Source: Kineosporia aurantiaca JCM 3230
GTDB lineage: Bacteria; Actinomycetota; Actinomycetes; Actinomycetales; Kineosporiaceae
Length of the DNA: 64,000 nucleotides
Direction: 5' to 3'
Assembly: GCA_000719025.1 (NCBI GenBank)
Contig: JODP01000003.1
Coordinates: 372,001 to 436,000, forward strand
Shown: positions 9,226-16,462 of the stretch, one piece after another
How positions within the stretch are numbered: the first letter of the stretch is position 1
Layout: each line of letters starts with the position of its first letter
Notes under the pieces: model-generated
What the model was told of the DNA's origin: nothing
What the model saw: the letters and a program-made list of their open reading frames with translations, nothing else
The model's database searches: none
Program-made: the position numbers and the translations under genes

Positions 9226-10380
9226 GTGGCCGGGCTGGTGCGGGCGGTCGGCGATGTCCAGCTGGCCGAGGACGCGGTCCAGGAGGCGTCGATCCGGGCC
9301 CTGGCCGCCTGGCCGAGGGACGGTGTGCCGGAGAACCCCCGGGCCTGGCTGACCGTGACCGCCCGGCGCTGCGCGCTGGACGTGATCCGGCGGGAGAGCA
9401 GCCGGGATGCGCGGGAGGCGGAAGCGGTGCGTCTGCAGCGGCTTTTCGACGAGGAGCCGCCGGACCAGGACATTCCCGACGACCTGCTCCGGCTGGTCTT
9501 CACCTGTTGCCACCCGGCCCTGTCGATCGAGGCCCAGGTGGCCCTCAGCCTGCGCACGCTCTGCGGGCTGAGCACGGCGGAGGTGGGGCGGGCCCTGCTG
9601 CAGCCGGAGGCCACCATGGCCAAGCGGCTGACCCGGGCCAAGCAGAAGATCGCGCGGGCCGGCATACCGTTCCGGATCCCGGCCGCGGCGGAACTGCCCG
9701 CACGGGTGCAGGGTGTGGCGGCCTGCGTGTATCTGCTCTTCAACGAGGGCTATGCGGCCACCGCCGGAGCGGACCCGATCCGCCCGGCGCTGGCCGATGA
9801 AGCCGTGCGCCTGGGCCGACTGCTGCACGGGCTGATGCCGGACGAGCCGGCGCTGACCGGGTTGCTTGCCCTGATGCTGCTGCAGGACTCGCGGCGCCCG
9901 GCGCGGGTCGATGCCGACGGGGAGCTGGTCCTGCTGGCCGACCAGGACCGCTCGCGCTGGCGGAAGGAGATGATCCGGGAGGGCGTCGAACTGCTCGGCG
10001 AGGGTCTGGCCCGGACGCCCGACCGGCCGGACCCGTACGTCGTCCAGGCCGCCATCGCCACCTGCCACGCGGTCGCCCCGAGCGCCGCTCAGACCGACTG
10101 GTCGGCCATCGTGTCCTGGTACGACGTGCTCCTGACCGTGCAGGACACGCCGGTGGTGCGGCTGAACCGATCGGTCGGTATCGCTGAACTGACCGGTCCA
10201 CAGGCCGGACTGGACCTGATCGACGAGCTCGAGGGCCTGGAGCGTTACGCCCTCTGGCAGGCCGCGCGGGCAGTGCTGCTGGACCGGCTGGATCGGCCCG
10301 GCGAGGCGGCCGCCGCCCGGGCCCGGGCGCTGCAGCTGGAAGCCAACCGGGCGGTGAAGGACCGGATCCGGCGGGGTTGA
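9226..10380 (+). CDS. ECF42-type RNA polymerase sigma factor with C-terminal extension
   Basis: An ECF sigma factor: region 2 (DVQLAEDAVQEASIRALAAW), region 4 (LSLRTLCGLSTAEVGRALL), then ~200 extra residues with the FNEGYAAT and LNRSVGIAEL motifs of the SigJ/ECF42 TPR-like domain. This extension replaces a separate anti-sigma factor. The YCII/DGPF gene just upstream confirms group ECF42. The first ordinary start is GTG 9226, but homologous-looking sequence (EQTVRLEGARV) continues ~20 codons upstream with no ATG, GTG or TTG. The real start may be a rare CTG (9166) or another unusual site. Length would then be ~404 residues, closer to the family norm. Confidence 0.88.
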   Translation: MAGLVRAVGDVQLAEDAVQEASIRALAAWPRDGVPENPRAWLTVTARRCALDVIRRESSRDAREAEAVRLQRLFDEEPPDQDIPDDLLRLVFTCCHPALSIEAQVALSLRTLCGLSTAEVGRALLQPEATMAKRLTRAKQKIARAGIPFRIPAAAELPARVQGVAACVYLLFNEGYAATAGADPIRPALADEAVRLGRLLHGLMPDEPALTGLLALMLLQDSRRPARVDADGELVLLADQDRSRWRKEMIREGVELLGEGLARTPDRPDPYVVQAAIATCHAVAPSAAQTDWSAIVSWYDVLLTVQDTPVVRLNRSVGIAELTGPQAGLDLIDELEGLERYALWQAARAVLLDRLDRPGEAAAARARALQLEANRAVKDRIRRG

Positions 10381-10393
10381 AGGGGTTAAGGGG

Positions 10394-10999
10394 TCAGACG
10401 GCGTAGGCCCGCAGGAACGTCTCCACCCCGGCCGTCACCGCGGCGTCGAAGGCCTCGGCGGTGATCCGCTGGGTACCGAGCACGGTCAGACCGGGCAGCT
10501 CGGCGTTGACCAGGACGACGAACTGCCGCGCGGCCTTGATCGGATCGTCGATCCGCAGGTGGCCGGAATTGCCGAGCATGGCCAGCCGCCCGGCCAGCGC
10601 CTCCTGCACCGGACGGACGGCCCGGGTCTGCACCGTCTCGAAGATCCCCGGGTCCCGGCCCACCTCGGCCGCGATCATCCGGTCGAGGAACACCGAGCAC
10701 GGGCTGAGCGAGCAGTCGGCCAGGGCCCGGCCGAGCTCGAGCAGACTGTCCCGCCAGCCCTCGGCCGACAGGTCGAGCTGCCGGACGGCGCCGAGCGCGG
10801 CCTCGTTCTGTTGCTGCGCGGAGTCGGCCACCGATTCCCGGAACAGCTGCTCCTTGCCGCCGAAGTGGCTGTACACAGTGGGTTTGGAGACGCCGGCCAG
10901 GGCCGCGATGGCATCGATACTGGCGCGTTCGTAGCCTTGTTCGCCGAAAACCGGCGCAGCGGCGTCCAAAATCTCGCGTCTACGGTTTCTGGGAGCCAC
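10394..10999 (-). CDS. TetR-family transcriptional regulator
   Basis: A 201-residue regulator if started at GTG 10999. The longer frame to 11197 runs through the divergent promoter and into the exporter gene, so it is rejected. The helix-turn-helix is at ~10-50 (IDAIAALAGVSKPTVYSHFGGKEQLF), followed by a TetR_C-type ligand domain. A -10-like TAGAAT (11007-11012, minus strand) ends 7 bases before the GTG, as in leaderless actinobacterial mRNAs. It is divergent from a DHA2 exporter, with an inverted repeat between them. The likely role is ligand-relieved repression of the exporter and of itself. Confidence 0.92.
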   Translation of the reverse strand: MAPRNRRREILDAAAPVFGEQGYERASIDAIAALAGVSKPTVYSHFGGKEQLFRESVADSAQQQNEAALGAVRQLDLSAEGWRDSLLELGRALADCSLSPCSVFLDRMIAAEVGRDPGIFETVQTRAVRPVQEALAGRLAMLGNSGHLRIDDPIKAARQFVVLVNAELPGLTVLGTQRITAEAFDAAVTAGVETFLRAYAV

Positions 11000-11060
11000 G
11001 GAACTGATTCTAAGTCCAGTTTTCTCTGACCACGACGTTATCTGTACCGCACTTAGCGGT

Positions 11061-11076
11061 TGGTTCGATTGAACCA
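11061..11076. promoter_or_regulatory. Inverted-repeat operator, probably for the TetR regulator
   Basis: TGGTTCGATTGAACCA is a perfect 6-4-6 inverted repeat in the gap between the divergent tetR-like and exporter genes. It covers the likely -35 element of the exporter promoter (TTGGTT at 11060-11065, 18 bp before TAGTTT). Binding here would block exporter transcription. Assignment to the TetR protein is inferred from position. Confidence 0.7.
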
Positions 11077-11083
11077 GTGAGTT

Positions 11084-11089
11084 TAGTTT
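11084..11089 (+). promoter_or_regulatory. -10 element of exporter promoter, leaderless arrangement
   Basis: TAGTTT fits the TANNNT consensus and ends 7 bases before ATG 11097, so transcription should begin at or next to the start codon. No ribosome site is visible. The tetR-like gene has the mirror arrangement (TAGAAT, 7 bases, GTG). Confidence 0.55.
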
Positions 11090-11096
11090 GCTTGGT

Positions 11097-12500
11097 ATGA
11101 CGGTTAAGGACGTTCGCTGGCCGGCCTTGGCGGCGGTAGCCGGTTCGGCTCTTCTCGTGGTGCTCGACGGCACCGTGGTGGCGGTCGCGCTGGACACCTT
11201 GGCCGGCTCGTTCCGGGCCCGCCTCGACCAGGTGGTCTGGGCGACGACCGGGTACCTGCTGGCCGTGGCCGCGGTGCTACCGATGCTGAACTACCTCACC
11301 GGCCGGTTCGGTCCGCGGGCGCTGTTCGGGTTCGGTCTGCTGCTGTTCATGACCGGGTCGGGGCTGACCGCCCTGGCCTGGTCGGTGCCGACGCTGATCC
11401 TGTTCCGGGTGGTGCAGGGTCTCGGCGGTGGTCTGGTCGAGCCTACGGCGATGACCTTGGCCGCCGGGTTCGCCCCGCCGAATCGGATGGGCCGGGTCAT
11501 GGGCGTGATGTCGATGGTCATCAATCTGGCCCCGGTCACGGGTCCGCTGGTCGGCGGCCTGCTCCTGCAGACCGGGCACTGGCAGTGGATCTTCGTGATC
11601 AACCTGCCCCTCGGCCTGCTCGCCCTGATCGCCGCCTTGGCGGCCACGAAACCGGACGGCGGGACCCGACCGCAGGCGTCCTCAATTCCCCCGGCCGACC
11701 TCCCCGGCCTGCTGATGCTGACGGTCGGCTTCGTGGCCGTGCTGTTTGCGCTGAACCGCTCCGCGGAGAACGGCGCGAACGTATGGACGATCCTGGCGGG
11801 CGGGGTGGGTGTCCTCTTGCTGGTCCTGTACGTGCCTTACGCGCTGCGCCTCAGAGGTCGTCCACCCGCCCTCGACCTGCGTCTTTTCGCCCGGAAAGGG
11901 TTCGGCGCGAGTCTGGGCATCATGAGCCTGGTCGGGCTGGTGATGTTCGCCCAGCTCACCTCGCTGCCCCTGTTCGCCGCGGAGCGGTTCGACCTCACAG
12001 GGTTACAGCAGGGTGTTCTGGTCAGCGCGCTTGGGCTGGGGTTACTGATCTCGATGAGTGCCGGAGGACGTTTGAGCGACAGCGTCGGGGCACGACCTCT
12101 GGTGATGGCCGGGTCGGCGGTCACGCTCGTCGGCGCCCTGATCTTCGTCCTTACCCACGACAAACTGCCGCTACCAGGCCTCTACGCCCTATTCGTGGTG
12201 GTCGGCCTAGGCTTTGGAGCGACCGCTGCCCCCACCGTGGCCGGAGCGTTCCGCCTGGTCGGACCGGGAGAGCAGGCGGCCGGCAGCACGGCGCTGTTCA
12301 CGACCGTGCAGTTCGGGGCTTCGGTCGGGGTAACGCTGCTCGGACTCCTGCAGGCCGTCGTGAACGACTGGGTGGCCTGGCTGTTCCTCGTAGTGGCGGC
12401 CGCTCAAGTGGTGGTGTTCGGCCTAGGGTCGCGGCTGTCCGGTGCTCCGGGGGATCAATCCCTGGAAAGCGGGCAGCTGGAGCACTTCTCATCGCCCTGA
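11097..12500 (+). CDS. DHA2-family MFS exporter
   Basis: A 467-residue drug:proton antiporter type MFS protein with about 14 membrane segments. Motifs include the LDGTVVAVAL segment in helix 1 and the PVTGPLVGG motif C-like antiporter signature in helix 5. ATG 11097 is chosen over TTG 11088 because it sits 7 bases after the -10 element in a leaderless arrangement. It is divergent from and probably repressed by the TetR regulator. It lies next to the siderophore locus, so it could export the siderophore, but its operator is not an iron box. Its 3' end overlaps the convergent FhuF-like gene by 46 bp. Confidence 0.9.
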   Translation: MTVKDVRWPALAAVAGSALLVVLDGTVVAVALDTLAGSFRARLDQVVWATTGYLLAVAAVLPMLNYLTGRFGPRALFGFGLLLFMTGSGLTALAWSVPTLILFRVVQGLGGGLVEPTAMTLAAGFAPPNRMGRVMGVMSMVINLAPVTGPLVGGLLLQTGHWQWIFVINLPLGLLALIAALAATKPDGGTRPQASSIPPADLPGLLMLTVGFVAVLFALNRSAENGANVWTILAGGVGVLLLVLYVPYALRLRGRPPALDLRLFARKGFGASLGIMSLVGLVMFAQLTSLPLFAAERFDLTGLQQGVLVSALGLGLLISMSAGGRLSDSVGARPLVMAGSAVTLVGALIFVLTHDKLPLPGLYALFVVVGLGFGATAAPTVAGAFRLVGPGEQAAGSTALFTTVQFGASVGVTLLGLLQAVVNDWVAWLFLVVAAAQVVVFGLGSRLSGAPGDQSLESGQLEHFSSP

Positions 12501-13291
12501 CGGTAGACCAGGCAGCACATACCCCGGACCGGATCGAGCACCTGCTGGCCGAGGTGGTTCTGCGCCATCTGGACCGTGCCCCTACGGCGGATCGGTGCGC
12601 CTTCGGCGACCAAAGCGTCCAAAAGCAATTGGCCTGTCGCCCGCCCGGCCTGCTGGTCCTGCCCGGCCAGGAGTGGGCTCTTCGTGGTCGGACCTAGCAC
12701 CGAGTCGGCGACCTGGTTCCACATCGCGACCGTGCCGTATCTGGTTTCTGCGTGGATCATTTCGATCAACGGAGCAAGCGTTGCGTATGCCCCGCGGGCG
12801 GCCCATGCCACCAGCGCAGGCAAATCCGGGACCGTAGTGACGTTTGGTGCGCCGCTCAAGGGATCGTCCGGCAGGACGGCGAGCCGAGGTGAACGGACGG
12901 CGATCTGCTCGACCAGCCCTTCCTTGTCCAGACGGAGCATCAGCGACTCCGGTCCCGTGGAGTAGGCCTGACCCGCCACCGCGATCGCCACGGAGAGCCG
13001 TCCGACCGCCGCGTAGCCCAGGCTGCCGATCAGCCGGGCGCCGCGAACCGCTGGACCGTGGTGATGATGCGGGCCATCCGACGAGATCATGACCGGAAGG
13101 ACCTCACGCACGGTGAGCCAGGAGTTGCCCGGCGGGACGTCGTGGAAATCCGGGGCCGCATAGGCGTAAGGGGAATCCGGGGCGAGCGCTGCGAGGCGCT
13201 GGGCGAGGATTGCCACCGGGTGGGCATCGATCACGGTTTGTGACTCACCGGTAGGACGCGGAAGGCCTCGAATGACACTCTGAACTGCCAT
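12455..13291 (-). CDS. FhuF-like [2Fe-2S] ferric-siderophore reductase
   Basis: A 278-residue protein whose C-terminus carries four cysteines, C259, C260, C270 and C273 (CC-x9-C-x2-C). This is one residue shorter than the CC-x10-C-x2-C of E. coli FhuF, which binds an unusual [2Fe-2S] cluster. FhuF-type proteins reduce iron from imported hydroxamate siderophores in the cytoplasm. The middle of the protein is only weakly FhuF-like. It starts at ATG 13291, 47 bp from a 19-bp iron box that it shares with the divergent NIS siderophore operon. That position strongly supports a role in iron release. Confidence 0.85.
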   Translation of the reverse strand: MAVQSVIRGLPRPTGESQTVIDAHPVAILAQRLAALAPDSPYAYAAPDFHDVPPGNSWLTVREVLPVMISSDGPHHHHGPAVRGARLIGSLGYAAVGRLSVAIAVAGQAYSTGPESLMLRLDKEGLVEQIAVRSPRLAVLPDDPLSGAPNVTTVPDLPALVAWAARGAYATLAPLIEMIHAETRYGTVAMWNQVADSVLGPTTKSPLLAGQDQQAGRATGQLLLDALVAEGAPIRRRGTVQMAQNHLGQQVLDPVRGMCCLVYRQGDEKCSSCPLSRD

Positions 13292-13338
13292 TTTGACGCC
13301 TCCCTCGAATGGTCCGGAGTCACTGCCCGCAGCAACTA

Positions 13339-13357
13339 TAAGGTAAGGCTAGCCTTA
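13339..13357. promoter_or_regulatory. Iron box (IdeR/DmdR-type operator)
   Basis: TAAGGTAAGGCTAGCCTTA closely matches the actinobacterial iron box TTAGGTTAGGCTAACCTAA and is palindromic around its centre. It lies between the FhuF-like gene (minus) and the NIS siderophore operon (plus), so Fe2+-loaded IdeR/DmdR could repress both. Imperfect inverted repeats (CTGCCCGCA.. and ..TGCGGGCAG) flank it at about 13324-13337 and 13362-13372. Confidence 0.88.
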
Positions 13358-13568
13358 ATCTGTTGCGGGCAGCGTCATCTCATCGGGGGTTTTCGGAAGT
13401 GCTACGCGTCGTACTCAACAAGGTTCGGTCGGGTGATCGAGGGACGTCCTTGAGCGCCTTCGAGAGTCACGTACGGTCAGCAGTCACCACTTATGCGCAC
13501 CGGCGCTGCGATCGTCGTGCTCAGCACCCCCTGTTCGGCGCACAGCGCACCGTGCTGGAGTGATCCAC
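13358..13568 (+). other. Leader of siderophore operon
   Basis: About 210 bases separate the iron box from the first certain start of the operon. A 66-codon open frame (13363-13563) ends in a GTGA overlap with an alternative GTG (13560) of the ATP-grasp gene. Its third-position composition is unlike the surrounding genes, so it is not called. The region may be a long 5' leader. Confidence 0.4.
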
Positions 13569-14768
13569 ATGGCCGTGGTCCTTCTTGCCCGGAATCCGAC
13601 CGACACCGTCACTTACGGGCTTCTCCCCGCCGCCCACGACCTGGGTATCCCGGTCCGGATCCTGACCGACGACCCGGAAGCCCATCGCCGCGCCTACGCG
13701 GACCTCCCCGGCCGACCCGAGGTGGTCGGCTGCGCCGTGCAGGACGTGCGGGCGGTGCTGGCCACGATCGAGGCCACCGGCACCCCGCTCGCGGTGATCA
13801 GCAACAGCGACCACCTGCAGGTCCAGACCGCCTTGGTGGCGCACTACCGGGAGCTGCCGGGCAAGGACTGGCGTTCGGCCCAGCGCGCGCGGGACAAGGG
13901 CCTGATGCGAGCGCGCCTGCATTCCGCGGGCTTGGACGACACGCCCTGTTATCGCCTGGTGGAAGGCACCGACACCGCACCGGCCAACATTTCTTACCCG
14001 GTCGTTCTCAAACCCGCGGAAGGCGTGGCCAGCGAGGATGTGGTGCTGGTCCGCGACCGCTCCGACCTCGAGCGGCGCGTCTCCGACATCCGTACCCGCC
14101 GCACCGGCGACCTGTTGTTGGAGGGTCTGCTCGAAGGCGAACTCAACACCCTCGAGACCCTCGGCGACGGCACCCGTCTGCGCGTCCTCGGAAGCTGGCA
14201 GACCCGCGTCTCGCCCCCACCCTTCTTCATCGAGGAACGCCTCACCTGGAACCCGCACCCCGATCCCTCGGTGGTGGCGGCCGTGCTGGCCCAGCTCGAA
14301 CGCCTCGGCGCCGGCTTCGGCGCCTGCCACACGGAGTTCGTGCTTACCCCGGCCGGGCCCCGCATCGTCGAGGTCAACGACCGCCTGATCGGCGACCACT
14401 GCGACTTCGCCATGGCCCGCCTCCTCGACGAGCCGCTGTTCCACGACCTGCTCCGCCTGCTGCTCGGCGAGCCGCTGAAGGCGCCGCCCGCCGATCCGGT
14501 TGAGCGGGCCGGGGTGGTGCACTGGGTGCTGGTCGACGCGGACGGCGTGCTCCGCGAGGCCCCCGACGAGTTCACCGAAACGCGCCTCTGGTCCGGCTCC
14601 GAGTACCGGCTCGACTACCGCCCGATGAAGCCGGTGGGGACGACCGTGCGGGTCACCGGCACGAACCGCGACTACCTGGGCTCGGTCACCGTCACCGGCC
14701 CGGATGCGGCCGGCGTCGAGGCCGTGACCAGCCAGTTCCTGTCCGGCGGGCACTGGGTGATCGGGTGA
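13569..14768 (+). CDS. ATP-grasp ligase of NIS siderophore operon
   Basis: A 399-residue ATP-grasp protein. The nucleotide-binding lysine segment is YPVVLKPAEGVASEDVVLV (~140-158) and the metal-binding end is RIVEVNDRLIGDH (~265-277). ATP-grasp enzymes join a carboxylate to an amine, thiol or hydroxyl through an acyl-phosphate. ATG 13569 is chosen because GGAG lies 8 bases upstream; GTG 13560 is possible. It is the first gene of a four-gene operon with two IucA/IucC synthetases and a deacylase, each overlapping by 4 bp. It probably activates or extends a siderophore building block; the substrates cannot be read from the sequence. Confidence 0.85.
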   Translation: MAVVLLARNPTDTVTYGLLPAAHDLGIPVRILTDDPEAHRRAYADLPGRPEVVGCAVQDVRAVLATIEATGTPLAVISNSDHLQVQTALVAHYRELPGKDWRSAQRARDKGLMRARLHSAGLDDTPCYRLVEGTDTAPANISYPVVLKPAEGVASEDVVLVRDRSDLERRVSDIRTRRTGDLLLEGLLEGELNTLETLGDGTRLRVLGSWQTRVSPPPFFIEERLTWNPHPDPSVVAAVLAQLERLGAGFGACHTEFVLTPAGPRIVEVNDRLIGDHCDFAMARLLDEPLFHDLLRLLLGEPLKAPPADPVERAGVVHWVLVDADGVLREAPDEFTETRLWSGSEYRLDYRPMKPVGTTVRVTGTNRDYLGSVTVTGPDAAGVEAVTSQFLSGGHWVIG

Positions 14769-16462
14769 GGGCGACGTTCGTGGTCCCTCGTTGGGAACAG
14801 GACCTGATCTTCCGCCTGGTCAACTCCTTCCTCCGTGAGGACGTGGCCGGGGTGCGCAGCCGGGGTGTCCTCCTACCCGCGGAGGTCGGCTCTTGGCTGG
14901 CGCTGAGCAGTCTGCGGATACCGGTACGGGTCGGTTCAGCGGCTCACGGCGACCTGCTCAGCGATCTGGTGCTGCGCGAACCCCGGGTGTTCAGGGTCAA
15001 ACCGTCCCGGCGTTCGGAAGCTCGACGGCTTGGCTCAGTGGTGCGGGCACTGGCGTCCGAGGTGCTTCCGGGCCTGCCACCCGACCTGGCGGCCGAGTTC
15101 TCCACCGGTTTCCGAGAGCTGATGGTCGAGGCCCAGTCGGCGGCCGAGGCGGCCCGGGCGAGGCATCGGCGTAGACCGGCGGTGCTGGGGCAGCTTCGCG
15201 AGAACACGTCATGGCTCGCCGCCGAGACCCTGGCGGCCCACCACGACCACCCAATCTATCCCCTCTCCATCGCCCGAGTCGGCCTCCGCCCCGCCGACCT
15301 GCCCCGATGGGCGCCCGAGCACGCTCCGCGGTTCGGCCTCCGGTGGGTGTCGGTTCCGTGCGAGAGGGTGGCGTCCGGCGGTGAGTTGCCGTCCTGGTGG
15401 CCGTTCCAAACCGATCGGTCGGATCAGATCGGTCATCCCGAACACGTCGCCATCCCTGTCCACCCCGCCACGACCCCCCGCATGCTCCAAGAAGCCCTCG
15501 GCGCCATCCCCTGGCAGCCCCTCACCACCCCGGAACTGCCGGTCCACCCCACTCTTTCCATGCGCACGGTCATTCCCGAGACCGACCCGTCGGTCCACCT
15601 GAAGGTGCCCCTCCCCATGCGCACCCTGGGCCGATTGAACCTGCGCCTGATCAGCCGAGCCTCCCTGGCCGACGGAGCCGTGCTGACCGGCGTCCTCAAA
15701 CAGCTGATCGACCAGGACCCGCAGTTCCGCGAAAGCGTTCTCGCCGCGGACGAATCCACCTGGCTGCATGCCGACAAACACCTCGCCGTGCTGGTTCGCC
15801 GCTGGCCCGAACTAGCCCAAGCGCGGATCGTCCCGATCGCCGGACTCACCGCGCGGGGCTGGGACGGGCGGATGCTGATCGAGGACCTGGCCCGGGAGTA
15901 CTTCGACGGGGATCTGGACGCCTTTCTCGACGTCTACCTGAAAACGCTTCTGACCTGGCAACTCACGCTCTGGCTGGGCCACGGCATCGTGCATGAGGCG
16001 CATCCCCAGAACGTGCTGATCGCGCTCGACCGGCCGGGCGGATCGCCGCGGATCCGGCTCCTCCTGCGAGACCTCGACAGCTGCCTGATCGACCCGGAAA
16101 CCGGGATCGGCCCGCGGCTGACCGACCAGCGGCTGATCGCCGAGGACCCGGCCGAGTTGGCTGCCATGGTCGTCACCACCACCCTGCATCAATGCGTGGC
16201 CTCGGTGCTGATCGAGACCGCGGCCGGGCTGGACCGGTCGGTGGCCCCGCTGCTGGCCCGGGTCCGGCCGGTGATCGAGAACACCGCCCAGGCGCACCGG
16301 GGGGCCCGCGACGCCGCCCTTCTCATCTCGGAAATCCTCAGGGCGGAGAGACTTCCGGTGAAACGCACGCTGACCGCCGCGACCCTGCTGCCGAAATCCC
16401 GGACCGGAGCTGCTGACGTGAACAAGTTCTACGGCGCCGACGCGCCCAGCTACCTGTGGTGA
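14765..16462 (+). CDS. IucA/IucC-family siderophore synthetase, divergent paralogue
   Basis: A 565-residue NIS synthetase-like protein begun at the GTG of a 4-bp GTGA overlap. It keeps the VHEAHPQNVLI motif and the LLRDLDS segment of the palm domain, and PTLSMRTVIP in the middle. The ATP-site motif that normally reads GHPxHPxxKxRxG is here HHDHPIYPLSIARVG, with an insertion and no lysine. These enzymes condense citrate or similar carboxylates with amines or hydroxylamines using ATP. The altered motif suggests changed nucleotide binding or a partner role for the second synthetase. Two synthetases would allow two separate condensations. Confidence 0.87.
   Translation: MRATFVVPRWEQDLIFRLVNSFLREDVAGVRSRGVLLPAEVGSWLALSSLRIPVRVGSAAHGDLLSDLVLREPRVFRVKPSRRSEARRLGSVVRALASEVLPGLPPDLAAEFSTGFRELMVEAQSAAEAARARHRRRPAVLGQLRENTSWLAAETLAAHHDHPIYPLSIARVGLRPADLPRWAPEHAPRFGLRWVSVPCERVASGGELPSWWPFQTDRSDQIGHPEHVAIPVHPATTPRMLQEALGAIPWQPLTTPELPVHPTLSMRTVIPETDPSVHLKVPLPMRTLGRLNLRLISRASLADGAVLTGVLKQLIDQDPQFRESVLAADESTWLHADKHLAVLVRRWPELAQARIVPIAGLTARGWDGRMLIEDLAREYFDGDLDAFLDVYLKTLLTWQLTLWLGHGIVHEAHPQNVLIALDRPGGSPRIRLLLRDLDSCLIDPETGIGPRLTDQRLIAEDPAELAAMVVTTTLHQCVASVLIETAAGLDRSVAPLLARVRPVIENTAQAHRGARDAALLISEILRAERLPVKRTLTAATLLPKSRTGAADVNKFYGADAPSYLW

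Noticed and set aside
10999..11197. N-terminal extension of the TetR gene
   Set aside because: It would cover the divergent promoter, operator and the first codons of the exporter gene.
13363..13563. 66-codon open frame between iron box and ATP-grasp gene
   Set aside because: Third-position composition is unlike neighbouring genes and no domain is visible; the GTGA overlap at its end is suggestive but not enough.
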